Below are positions 47,888-58,689 of a stretch of 64,000 nt of DNA, piece by piece. Made by a program: the position numbers and the translations under genes. Numbering within the stretch: position 1 is the stretch's first letter; each line of letters starts with the position of its first letter. Source of the stretch: Warburgia ugandensis (Eukaryota; Streptophyta; Magnoliopsida; Canellales; Canellaceae); assembly GCA_035236585.1 (NCBI GenBank), contig CP141128.1, positions 38,670,684 through 38,734,683 on the forward strand. Reading direction: 5' to 3'. The notes below the pieces were generated by a model that ran no database searches, was not told where the DNA came from, and was given only the letters and a program-made list of their open reading frames with translations.

Positions 47888-48079
47888 GTGCTAGAAGAGC
47901 TAAAGCCATACCTAACCTTCCAAAAGAAGGCGATATGGATCTTGGACTGGAAGGAACATAAGTTAAGGACCAAAACCATTCTGCTAGTCAAAGTCCTGTG
48001 GCAACATCACTCTTTTGAGGAAGCCACGTGGGAAACAAAAGTAGAAATGAGGAAGACACACCCTAGTCTATTTGATTAA
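47888..48079 (+). pseudogene. Tekay chromodomain at pol C-terminus
   Basis: A 63-codon open piece ending with the pol stop codon. It reads KKAIWILDWKEHKLRTKTI then LVKVLWQHHSFEEATWETK and EMRKTHPSLFD, the chromodomain that many chromoviruses carry after integrase to target heterochromatin. This C-terminal type fits the Tekay/Del lineage. The open piece itself is uninterrupted, but it is cut off from the rest of pol by stops upstream. Confidence 0.93.
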
Positions 48080-48116
48080 GTTATTGTATTACCAATTTCA
48101 AGGACAAAATTATTGT

Positions 48117-48128
48117 AAGGGGGGAAGA
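48117..48128 (+). promoter_or_regulatory. Tekay polypurine tract
   Basis: AAGGGGGGAAGA immediately before the 3' LTR start at 48130. It would serve as plus-strand primer for reverse transcription. Confidence 0.92.
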
Positions 48129-48129
48129 T

Positions 48130-51100
48130 TGTAATAACTCCAATTTTTGAAAATTGATTGAGAAAATCAATAAAGTTTGAAATTTCAAAAAGTTTGACCT
48201 CGAATATTAAGTTTGAAATTCTCTTTATATAGAGATTAAAACATCATTTAAAACTTAAAAATTATGAATGTACTCGAAAAACCAATCGAAATGACACTAA
48301 GTACGTTCAATTTCGAGTTAAAATGCAAAATCCCTAATTTTCTTTATTTTATGAATAAAAGGGTAAAATGGTAATTTTACCAATAACTAAGAGCTAAGAC
48401 ACCAATATTTAGAATTTACTCAGAAATATGATTCCAATGCCACTAAGTACACTCAATTTCGAGTTCAGGAGAATAAAATGAATTTTTCACCATAAAAGAG
48501 CAAAATGGTCCTTTCACACCTTGTGGGGCCCACAAAAGAATCCAATGCCTAGGAAACATGTAATGAGTGGTCAAACCACTACCCGTTGCTAGTGGCAAAG
48601 AAGGTGGTAGTGGAGGGTCCAATGTTAATTTAATATTTAAAAGAATTAAAACAAATTATTACATAATCATTAAAATTCCCATGAAATCATCATGCTTACT
48701 TTGAAAAACAAGATCTAGATTCCTTCCCAAAATTCCAAAATTCTAAAAAATCTCCCTTCTTGCACTTTCTCCCTCCTCTCTCTAATTGGAATAAGAGACC
48801 TAAATTCAATTCGGCACTCTGTTCCAAGTTGAATCTCACAAATCACACCGTCCATACAATCCTAGACTACCTTATCCACAAAACCCCCACATCAATTTCA
48901 AGATGTAACGATGCAATCAACGGGAAATCACAAAAAAGGGACTATCCGGCTATCTTATCATCAAAGGGTATTTATTTTAGATTGAGCTTCAAAACTACGT
49001 TGTTTCTCTAATCAGGTAGGAGGAACCACTTCTTAAACTTATTTCATGTGGTTTTATGTAATTTTTTATTTTTCTATAATTAGTTTTAGGTTAAAATTTA
49101 TAAAAATAAAATAAGAGCCAGAATCCTTCAATTCTGGATGATGGAGGGCTCAGATAGAAAATCTGAGCCATCCAATTGATTCAGAAGGGTCCAAAATCCC
49201 TAGGGTAGAAGTTTCAAGAATTTTTATTAAGTTTTGAGCCCTTAATTGTAAAGGGATTGATTGGACAGTCCAAAACACACTGTCTGATCTCCCAAATCAG
49301 ATCAGTTCCTGGAATGCCGTGTGAAATGCCACATGGAAACGCACCACATAGTAGTGTTTCCATGCACGCATGCCGCGTGCAACGTCGTCCCAACAGGACA
49401 ACCGCGACAATGCCAGTCACGAGGGGAGCGTGTTATGCGTGTGTTGTGGTGACGGGCGAGGCGATCTCTCCGCCTGGCCCCCTCCACCGATCAATCCAAG
49501 TCGTCTATTCTAGTGGGCCCAGATCAAATCTAGACCCTAGGAACGACTGTGAACGTCATAGTTTAATTGTGGAGTCATTTAAACTCCAAATTGAGATCGG
49601 AAAGAAGCTATAGAAAGCATATAACGTCTATTTTCTTCTGAAACCATAAAATTGATAAAAACATTCTAGAAACTTTTTGTTTTCAAGAATTTAGTTTCTA
49701 ATTTCCATGATCTTCAAGATTTGAGATGATCAGATCTTGGGGATCTGAATTACTGATGATATAATGTTGAAGTCAAGTGATATCCATGATTGATTTGGAC
49801 AGATCTATGATAAATTGAGGGCTCTACCCTTTATGGCAGAAAAACCCTAAAAGTACAAAGGGACCCACTTGATCAATAAAATCAAGTATGATTAGACCCT
49901 TAGGATGGATTGAATAAATGATAATATGATGGAATCCATTGAGATCATGGACTGAATATAACATGAACAAGTTGATTAGGTCTTTAGATCTTAATGGAGT
50001 AAAAGCCCTAAAATTAATTAAAACCTTTGATTAAAAGGAAAAGATCTAAAATCTAATGGTTGGATCATAAGTAAAGGTTTTTAATAATCTTAATCTAATT
50101 AGTTTCATTGTCTTTTATTTGATGATAGTATTGTAAATGTGATTTATGTTATAAAGCATGATGGTTCTTAAATTTAGCATGATATGTTCTATGTGTTATT
50201 AGATTGTTATAGTTTGATAGATTTAATTATTTTAGGACCATGTGGGCATGATTTCATGCAATTGTAACTAATGACCATGGTAGGATTTCGTGTTAGATTA
50301 GACTATGTTATGAGATGGTACCTTAGGTCCATGATAGTTTAATTTGAGTTTATAAGATAAAATACATTAGTTAGAAATCATGCTAGTGTAATCTTCAGTA
50401 CCTTGTACCATTATCATTAGGTTGTTCAATTATGTAGTTTTATGCTTTAAAGTTATAATTCATTTATGGTTCAATTTTATTAGATTTAATTATTCAAGTA
50501 GTTATGAGATAAAGAGCATAAAATACCAAAAATGAAATCTAATGAGAAAGTAGAGTTTTATAACACAAATAAGAGTGAATTATTTGACTTAGACTTAATT
50601 AGTACGGACTATAGTTAGTAGGACAATATAAGGATTATCAAATCCTTGGCCCAAATTGGGAGAATAATAAACCCCATGAATGACATTTTATATGTTCATA
50701 GATAATTAAAATCAATTAAAAAAAGTACTTAGGGTTAACATGCTCATAGGAACCTTATGAAAGGTTGAGCTAAGATCACTATAATGAATGTTGAACATGG
50801 TGGTTAAAGGAGTTTTCTAATAGAGCATCCCTCTTCCCCTGCCTTCCATTGATGTTTGTGAGTTCTAAACGCCTCCTTGCATGAGGATTGAAGTAGCCAC
50901 TTTGTGTTGACCCATTCTGCTAGTAAGCCTTAGCCAATTGGAAATAAGAGGAGAAGTCTAGACTTAGGCTAAAATAAGTTATCTTCAAACAGTAAAACAT
51001 TAACTGGTTGAATAATAATAATAAGAGCATAAAAGATTAGTAAATTATCTAACCCTAATAAAAATTGTAAGTAAGATAAGGATGATCAAACAAGATCCAT

Positions 51101-52934
51101 TGGATCTTGAATGATCAAGAACAATAAAAAGAAACAAATACTTCTTGATGATATATATATATTTCTTGCAACTTAATAGAATATAATATCTTAGATCAAA
51201 TAGAAGATCTAAACCCTTTATCAATTATGATTCGAGGAAGATAATTAAGATCATCTTCCTTAGGGATGATCAAACGACTAAACTTAGATCAAAGTAGAAC
51301 TAGATGATAGAAGATCTAAGCCCTTGATCTTTATCAACAAGTATAAATTATTGATCAAAGGATCTATGAAGGAGCAAGATCAAAGAAAGGAATACACAAA
51401 GTCTTAGAATAGAAAATACTTATATCTAAAAGATTGGAAGATCAATCTAATCATCAAATCTATTGATCAATAGGATTATTTATATTGTATATATATTGAC
51501 AGTATGTATGGATTTACAGATTACATACATTAGTCAGGATAATGGAAGATCTAAAGTGATGGATCACTACTTGAAGGTAAGAGGATTTATGAATGAATCT
51601 ACATGGGATGTACATGTTGAACACATGACCTTATGTTGTCAAGTGTAATGTTAATACTTGTATTATATCCCTTGAAACCCTTATGATCCCACCAAACACA
51701 TATGAAATGGTTAAGTTAGAATTGAGGACTAGACTCTAAGTAAATATGGAACTAGAATATATTCTAGCCCTAAGTAAGCAAACAGATTATCTAGTACCTA
51801 TGAAACCTATTTTACATACAAGCATGGAGGCTAGTGGTTTTGTTTTAAATAAGCATGATCCTAGGGATGCTCTGCTAGGGGAGTTATGAGGGTTTGGCCA
51901 CCCTCTTCTCAAAATTTGATGATACCTTGCCCTATAAGAGGCTAAAAGTCAGGTGGGGCAATTATGGGAAGGCCACCACTATGAAAGTCCTATTTCCCCA
52001 TATGGGTAGTGACACAACATTTTCCATCATGGTATCAATGGTGAACAGGGCAGTTGTTCGAGCGCGCTAGTACGGATTAGACTGTGCCATGGTAGTCCTT
52101 TGATTATTTTGCACTATGATGCATATGAGATAGGCATAGTGAAATTCCTTATGTTTTGGCTTGATAAAATACTAGGTAATTGTATATTACTAGTATTTTT
52201 GAAGAAGGAAAATTCCTAGTATAGGACTAGCTAAAATACTGATTTCTCTTAGTGGAAAGAATTGATCAACTCAGTTGGGAATGATATTTGACTACTTTTA
52301 TTAATTTGACTAATTTATTCATGTACAATATGTATGTATAAGGATGTACATATATTACAAAGTAAAGAGTTAGATACATGAGTATGTTTATGAATAACGG
52401 GATTATGAAGTTTTAGAATTTTGCTATCAATTATTATGCTTATTGAATCCCCTACCAAGCATAGCTTGTTGAGATATTATAAATGTTTCAATGTTTATAG
52501 TATCTTAGATATAGAGAAGGAGAGTTAGGAGCTCAAGACTATAGAAGACTTGAAGAGAATAATCATCAAGGTATCCCCTTGAAGACATGTATTTTGTTTT
52601 GTTTGAGAGTAGTGTATTGTAATGAGAGTTTCATTGTATGGTGAGCTTTGAGTTTTGGATTATGTAATTTGGACAAGTATTGTAATGGATTTGGGCTATA
52701 ATATGAACCACTAGATGGATTCTAGAATCTAATAAAGATCTATTCCTTCAATGGAATTTTATCTTGTACAAAAATTCTACTTATGTTATGTATGAAGTGA
52801 TGACTTGGGTTTTTCAAAACAAGTTCTAAAGAAAAGAATTTCTGTTGCTTTGTTTTGCGAAATTTTTTTACCACTAAGGGCCTTGCCTTTGAAAATGTAT
52901 TACAAAATGTGTTACAATAACCCAGGTCATCTCA
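48130..52934 (+). mobile_element. Tekay 3' LTR
   Basis: Starts TGTAATAACTCC and ends CCAGGTCATCTCA. It aligns along its length with the 5' LTR but lacks about 60 bases around the TATA box near 48666. It has the CpG-rich block at 49305-49490, the Athila-like module at 50600-51020, the GATC-rich stretch at 51090-51480, the palindrome-hairpin at 52456-52508 and AATAAA at 52731-52736. Small open frames inside are chance. Confidence 0.93.
52456..52508 (+). promoter_or_regulatory. Conserved palindrome + hairpin, Tekay 3' LTR
   Basis: CAAGCATAGCTTG (52456-52468) is followed by arms GAGATATTATAAA (52471-52483) and TTTATAGTATCTTAG (52494-52508), pairing at most positions including G-T pairs. Confidence 0.65.
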
Positions 52935-53221
52935 TTGATGAAGGCTAAAGAAATTTTCCATCATCAAGTTAGGCAAGTAGATTTTAATTGTGATTTCATT
53001 TAAGTTTTTGTCTTTTTGGTTCAAAAAATTTGTACTTTTGATTAATGCAACAGATGAAAAATTTTAGTTCGTTATTCTTTAATTTCTAATATTTTTTAAT
53101 TAGTGGGTATTTAACTTATATTTAACCTCTATTTGCATTAAGTCGAGTACCCATGAGATTGACCCACACTTGCATAGCTATATTACAATAACCCAGGCAC
53201 TTGCAATAATCAACAAGTTAT

Positions 53222-53239
53222 TAGTGCAATTGTCAAGGA
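53222..53239 (+). promoter_or_regulatory. Athila-2 primer-binding site, decayed
   Basis: TAGTGCAATTGTCAAGGA matches the tRNA-Asp complement at 11 of 18 positions. Six of the seven differences are C-to-T or G-to-A transitions. Its place just after the Athila LTR end supports the call. Confidence 0.65.
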
Positions 53240-54420
53240 CTTGCAATAGAGTTTTCATAAATTTTAATAAAAATTTAAAAAAATTTAAAATTTAAAAATT
53301 AGAAAAGAAAAAGGTTTTAGGAATTTCATTGTTCTATCATTCTATGTATTTTTAGGTGCATTTTAAAATTTTTCTTAATGCCTAGTACTAAATTTCTTGA
53401 ATTTGGTACTTATTTCTATTTTACTTTGTAAGGGATTGGAAAAGGAGGAATTCAAGGAGGATCTCAATTAGGGTAGCAATTTTGTTTTTTTGGTGTGAAT
53501 TGTAGTGAAGACATATTGTATTTTTCATTAATCACAATTCATTTAAAATAGTTGTAATAATACAAGTCAAGGATGAACCATCGTGACCTGGAAGTGGAGG
53601 TGGAATGTAAATAGTCCCAACCTTGTACGAGAAGATCTTATCTAGGACCCCATTGTGACCATTCCTCACTCCTTAAAATTCTTAGATTAAGGTTTGCATA
53701 TTTAGCATAATTTTGCATTATTTGTTAGTGTAATTGCATATAGATAGCGTACTTGATAACTGTTTCATTTTAGGATTTGATTAGTTTATTATTTTTAATT
53801 ACATTTTAGGGCATGTTTATCACTTTAAGGTGATTTATATGTTAATGGAACTACTATGGAGTGTGAAAATTAATTAGTAAGGGCACCAACCCCACAAGAT
53901 CAAGGGTTGATTTAATCACCACCTCTTAGCCCACCTAGGATAATCACCACAAGCACATAACCAACCTTCCAAATTAATTTAATATTAATTAGAAGAGACC
54001 TGTAGAGGCCATCACATGCTCATAGGACCCTTTCGGAAGGAGATGACCCATTACTACTCTAATGGCCTCTGTCTAATTGACTACACAGATATTTAAACAA
54101 CTAGTTATACTAACACATTATGTGACTCAGACTACCTACAGCTAGTTGAAGAGTATGTGAAGCAGTTGGTTAGGTTAAAATCTAATTGGTAAGTGGTGGG
54201 GCAAGTTTGAAAGAGTGGATGAGCTTAGATTAGGCTAATCTCAAAGCTTCTTTCCCATAAATATTCATGACAATCAAATTGTCTGCTTACTAGCCTTATG
54301 GTTGTTAACATTTTATGCTTTATCATTATCCATCATTAGCAATTAGGTTGCATTAGTTATGGTAGTTTTTTAAATAAAAATGAAAAAATAAAAAAGAGCT
54401 TTCATTGTATGCAGTTTTGG
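53240..54420 (+). other. Athila-2 untranslated leader
   Basis: AT-rich noncoding leader. From about 53870 to 54110 it carries the module shared with family-A LTRs, including TTAGTAAGGGCACC, CATGCTCATAGGACC and a GGAAGGAGATGACCC segment followed by ACTCTAATGG. No long frame is present. Confidence 0.65.
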
Positions 54421-56220
54421 ATACAGGACAAAATCAAAAGGTTAGTCAAGTATGACCAAAACTATATACAACCAGATTAGTCACCATCAATGACTGATCA
54501 AGGATGAAGGGGTAACTCACCCCATAGTAGTATTAGAGGCGATCAAGGCCCTCCACTCATCATGAATGAGGACCCACCACCTCTAATGATTGATGAATAT
54601 TGACCTCCACCAAGGAGGAATAATCATCTGCCAAATAGTGATTGGAAAAGAAATAATAATAGCGAGTGGGTCCAATAAAGTGAACACGGGATAATGATGT
54701 ATATCAAAACTTTCATGGCAGAACTCTAAAAGAGTACCTATAGCTTACATGCACTAGTACCCTATCCAGTGTCTTTCTTCCTTAGAATTCTGGTGCATTA
54801 GAATTAAAATTAGGAGTATTCCAATTACTCCCCAAATTCCACGGGTTAGATAGTGAAAGTCCTTACTTACACCTTAAAGAGTGATGAGGTATGTAGTACC
54901 CAGCACACAAAACATTGGTCTAGATACAATGAGACTTAAGCAATTTCTTTTCTCTTTAAAGGAAAATGCTAAAATGTGATTTAATGCACTACCAACAGGT
55001 TCCATAAGGACCTGGAATGAAATGACTGGGAAATTCTTGAAAAGAAATTTCCTTGCACATAAAACCAATACACTTCGCTGAAAGATCATGACCTTTGCTC
55101 AAAAGGATAAAGAATCATTCTACCAATGTGGGGAAAGGTTTAAAGATCATTTACTCACATGCCCATAGTATGGTTATGAACCATGGCACATTATTAGCTT
55201 CTTCTATGAGGGACTTAATTCTAATATGCTCCAGTTCATATAGATTTTGTGCAATAATAACTTCTTAAATAAACAACTAAATGAGGCAAAAGAGTATTTG
55301 GAATACTTAGATGAAAGTACACAAACTTAGGCTAACTCAGAATGAGTATAACATCAAGATAGACCAAAGCCCACTACCACATCTGCTAAGGAAGGCATGT
55401 ATGCCATGTCTGACAAAGATGAACTTAATGTCAGAGTAGCATCCCTAGCTAGAGAAGTAAAGGCTATATAAATGGGGAAGAATAACTCTAAAAAGGATGA
55501 ACAAGGGTGTACCATCTGTGAAAGTACCATACATCTTATGTAGAAATGTCTTACCATTTCAGCATTCCAAGAGGTACTTCGTGATCAGGGTAATGCACTT
55601 AACACTTATAAAAGACATTTCTCCCCATACTAAGGGACATATAATCCTAATTGGAGAAACCATCCAAATTTTAGTTGGAGGCCAATGTCTCACAACCTGG
55701 CCCATATCAGCCTCCCCAATAAAATCAAGGACAGTCTATTCCATGCCCATACTAATACCAAACTCATGGACCTCCTACTCCTGGACCTTAGTTGCCCCCT
55801 TCCAAATGGCCTGTAGAGGATAATATGCATCAACTTGTCCCAAACCAAGAGAGGAAAACTTCTTAATTAGAAGTCCAACTAAAACAAACCAACTAGTCTA
55901 TTAATGAAGTGAAAAATAGGATGAGTCAAATGACGCAAAATATGGAAAAAGGAAAGTTTCTAGCTCAACCACAAGCAAACCTTAAGGGTGTGCATACTAT
56001 TAGAATTAATACATCTAATGCATCATCGAGCTCTACCATCAAATAGACTAAGGCTATCACCATTCTTAGTAGTGGTAAAAGAATTGACAAAGATGAGCTA
56101 GAAAAGACTAAACAGGTAGAAAAATCCACTAAAGTTAAAGAAAATTCTAAACAAAAAAACCTCACTTCACCTGTTAAACCATGTGTTATTCCTTCTCCAT
56201 TCCCTCAAAATTTGTGTTAA
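54420..56220 (+). pseudogene. Athila-2 gag relic
   Basis: Heavily decayed gag. Plus-strand fragments near 54990-55300 resemble the Athila capsid region (a TWNSLPPGSITTWND--EKFL-type segment is recognisable as WNDWEILEKKFPCT in pieces). The lysine-rich part near 56030-56200 precedes the protease region. Stops occur every few dozen codons. Open frames on the minus strand here (54874-55089, 55354-55557, 55965-56165) are shadows. Confidence 0.55.
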
Positions 56221-56329
56221 ACTCCAAAGTTTGCCTTTAATTATGAGATTTTAGAGATTTTCAAGCAAGTTAAGGTCAACATATTGATCTTAAATGCAAT
56301 AAAACAAATCCCATCATATGCCAATTTCT

Positions 56330-56990
56330 TAAAAGACCTTTACACCATAAGAGAACATTAAATGTTTAAAAGAGGGCATTTTTTACTGCTCTTCAACGTC
56401 ATAGACCATCAAAATACAACGATCTAGGTTGCCTCACTTTTACTTGAATTATTAGCAACTATAAGATTAATCAAGCTTAACTTCATTTAGGATCTGGTGT
56501 GAACCTACTATCATAGTCAATATATGAATAGTAAGGTCTAGGTGAGCTTAAACTTTCTTCTATGACACTCTAGCTAGATGTTTGTTCTATTAAGATACCA
56601 AGAGGGGTAATAGAAGATGTGCTTGTCTAGGTAGAACAGTTCTACTTTCCTGTAGATTTTTTAGTATTGCATACACAACCAGTGGTGAATGAGAAGAATG
56701 AAATACCAATCATCCTGGGACGACCATTTTTTGCTGCATCCAATGCCTTAATTAGCTACAAAAATGGTGTCATGAAACTGTCCTTTGATAATATGACATT
56801 AGAGCTAAACATTTTTAACTTTTATAAGCAACTTCATTAAATTACTAATGACTTACACAATTTAAACATGATAAATTTAGTTGTACATGATCAGTTTCTT
56901 TCATCTTCATTATTAGACCTACTTGAGGCCTATTTGGCCCACTTTAATGAGTTTAATGAGGATGCATTAATAGGGGAAGTTAATGCCCTC
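56330..56990 (+). pseudogene. Athila-2 protease relic
   Basis: Fragments give the segment before the Athila RT: an IEDVLV-VEQFYFPVDFLVL-like stretch near 56610-56670, PIILGRPFFAASNAL-like text near 56705-56750, and NGVMKLSFDNMTLELN near 56763-56815. The catalytic loop is not readable. 56868-57068 continues with the acidic spacer (LLDLLEAYLAHFNEFNEDAL). Confidence 0.7.
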
Positions 56991-57022
56991 ATTAATTTTA
57001 TTCCTATCATGGATATAGAAAG

Positions 57023-57900
57023 ATGGAACTTCCACCGAGGGAGTCCACTCTCCTTCCATCATCAATAGAACCTCCTAAGCTTGAATTGAAATCTCTACCA
57101 GCAGATCTAAAATATGCATATTTAGGATACAATGAGAGTTTTCCTATGATAATTTTCTCCCAATTAGAAACATCTCATGAGGAAAATTTAATAGACACTT
57201 TAAAGGATCACAAAGGTGCTATAGGATGGATCATTGTTGATATGAAGGGCATTAACCCTTTAATCTATACTCATAGGATACATATTGAGGATGAAGTAAA
57301 ATCATATTGTCAACTGCAGAGAAGGTTAAATCCTAATATGAAGGATGTGGTTAAAGCAAAAGTCCTTAAGCTGCTTGATGTGGGAATCATCTATCCCATA
57401 AATGATAACAAATGGGTAAGTCCAACTCAAGTAGTTCCAAAGAAGTCTAGAGTGACAATGGTCACTAATGCCAACAATGAATTAATTCCTAGTAGAGTTA
57501 TCACTGGTTGGCATATGTGCATTGATTATAGAAAATTGAATGCATTCATGAGGAAGGACCATTTTCATTTGCTTTTTATTGATAAGATGTTAGAAAGGAT
57601 TGCAAGATATCAATATTACTATTTTCTAAATGGTTAGTCAAGGTATAACAAGATAGAAATCGCACCCAAGGATTAAGAAAAGACCACCTTTGCATGTCCT
57701 TTCAGCACTTTTTGCTTACAAAAGAATGTTATCTAGATTATGTAATGCTTGTGCCGCATTTCAAAGCTACATGTTGAGTATCTTTAGTGATATGATAGAG
57801 AGAATTTCAAAGGTTTTCACATATTGACTTTTCTATTTTTTATGATTCATTTGACATATGTTTTGAAAATCTAAGAGATGTCTTAAGTCATTGTAAAGAA
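57023..57900 (+). pseudogene. Athila-2 reverse transcriptase relic
   Basis: 57023-57637 is the longest open piece in the window (204 codons). It reads PPKLELKSLPADLKYAYLG, LQRRLNPNMKDVVKAKVLKL, WVSPTQVVPKKS, GWHMCIDYRKLNAFMRKDHF and IDKMLERIARYQYYYFLNG, the Athila RT fingers and first palm blocks. After the stop the SRYNKIEIAP and CPFSTF blocks follow, then frames change and the FMDD active site is not intact (about 57820-57850). The coding start is not within this frame; its first ATG is internal to the polyprotein. Confidence 0.9.
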
Positions 57901-57909
57901 AAGAACTTA

Positions 57910-58650
57910 GTGCTTAATTGGGAAAAGTGTCATTTCTTGGTTCCTAAGGGAATTGTCCTTAGCCATATAGTGTCATCCAAAGGTATAAAGATAAATATAT
58001 ACAAATTTAATCTAATTACCAATCTACCCATCTCCACATTTATTAAGGACATTCGCTCCTTCCTAAGTCATGTAGGATACTGTAAGAGATTTATTAAAGA
58101 TTTTAGTGCAATATGCAGACCATTGTGTCATCTCCTTACAAAGGATACCCCTTTTGAGTGGATTGATGATTGTCAAGAAGCTTGTACAAAGCTAAAAGAC
58201 ACAATTAATCACTACACCTATCATGAAACCATCTTATTGGAATCTATCCTTTGAAATCATGTGTGATGCTAGTGATTATGCTATAGGAGCCATAATAGGA
58301 TAGAGAAAAGAGAAATATTAGTAGTTCTCTTTGACTTGGACAAATTTAGGTCTTACTTGGTTGAACCTAAACTAGTCATATTCATTGATCATTTGACCAT
58401 TCAGTATCTTCAAGAAAGATGCTAAGCCCAGACTAATTAGATGGATTCTTCCACACAAAGAGTTTGACATTGAGATAAAAGATAAAAAAAGAGTAGAGAA
58501 TATTGTAGCTAATCGATTATCTCACTTAATCATAATAGAACCTTTGGATGTGTTGCCAATTAAAGGCATTTTCCTAGATGAGCAACTTTTTTATGTCTCC
58601 CATCCTCCCTGGTTTGCTGATAGTGTAAATTATTTAGTCATAGTGAAGAT
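57910..58650 (+). pseudogene. Athila-2 RT thumb / RNase H relic
   Basis: 57910-58254 reads LNWEKCHFLVPKGIVLSH, SFLSHVGYCKRFIKDFSAI and PFEWIDDCQEAC, the thumb and connection of Athila RT. RNase H follows in another frame with the first catalytic Asp intact (MCDASDYAIGA, codon at 58265). A deletion follows, since the text runs quickly into the LVVLFDLDKFRSYLV-like segment near 58320. The domain ends near 58520 (IVANRLSHL). Confidence 0.85.
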
Positions 58651-58689
58651 TCCTGAACATTCAAACAAATAAGAAGAGAAAAAATTCTT

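Larger units (their letters stand above)
34145..52934 (+). mobile_element. Full-length Tekay/Del-type chromovirus (family A) with nested solo LTR
   Basis: 5' LTR (34145-38491 plus 43210-43660, about 4798 bp), initiator-Met primer site, gag, protease, RT, RNase H, integrase, chromodomain, polypurine tract, and 3' LTR (48130-52934, 4805 bp). Domain order and the C-terminal chromodomain place it with chromoviruses; the long LTRs and primer site fit Tekay/Del. LTRs differ at about 31 sites in a 243-base sample compared by eye, so the element is old. The flanking 5-mers CTTAT (34140-34144) and TTGAT (52935-52939) match at only three positions. Confidence 0.93.
32608..53212 (+). mobile_element. Athila-2 5' LTR, split by Tekay element
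   Basis: Left part 32608-34144 and right part 52935-53212, about 1.8 kb together. The start resembles the TGATAAGTGTTC of the other Athila LTRs. The end region CCCATGAGATTGACCCACAC (53151-53170) is the Athila-typical block before the LTR end. A pyrimidine-rich stretch at 33160-33730 gives chance open frames rich in Ser, Phe and Leu (33354-33719). A TATA-like CTATATAG lies near 32970. Confidence 0.72.

Noticed and set aside
34140-52939. CTTAT/TTGAT as the Tekay target-site duplication
   Set aside because: Only three of five bases match. The LTR ends are clear, but the duplication is too decayed to claim.
52912-53200. ACAATAACCCAGG occurring at the Tekay 3' LTR end and again near 53184
   Set aside because: The second copy aligns with the normal end region of Athila LTRs; the 13-base match has no support on either side and is likely coincidence.
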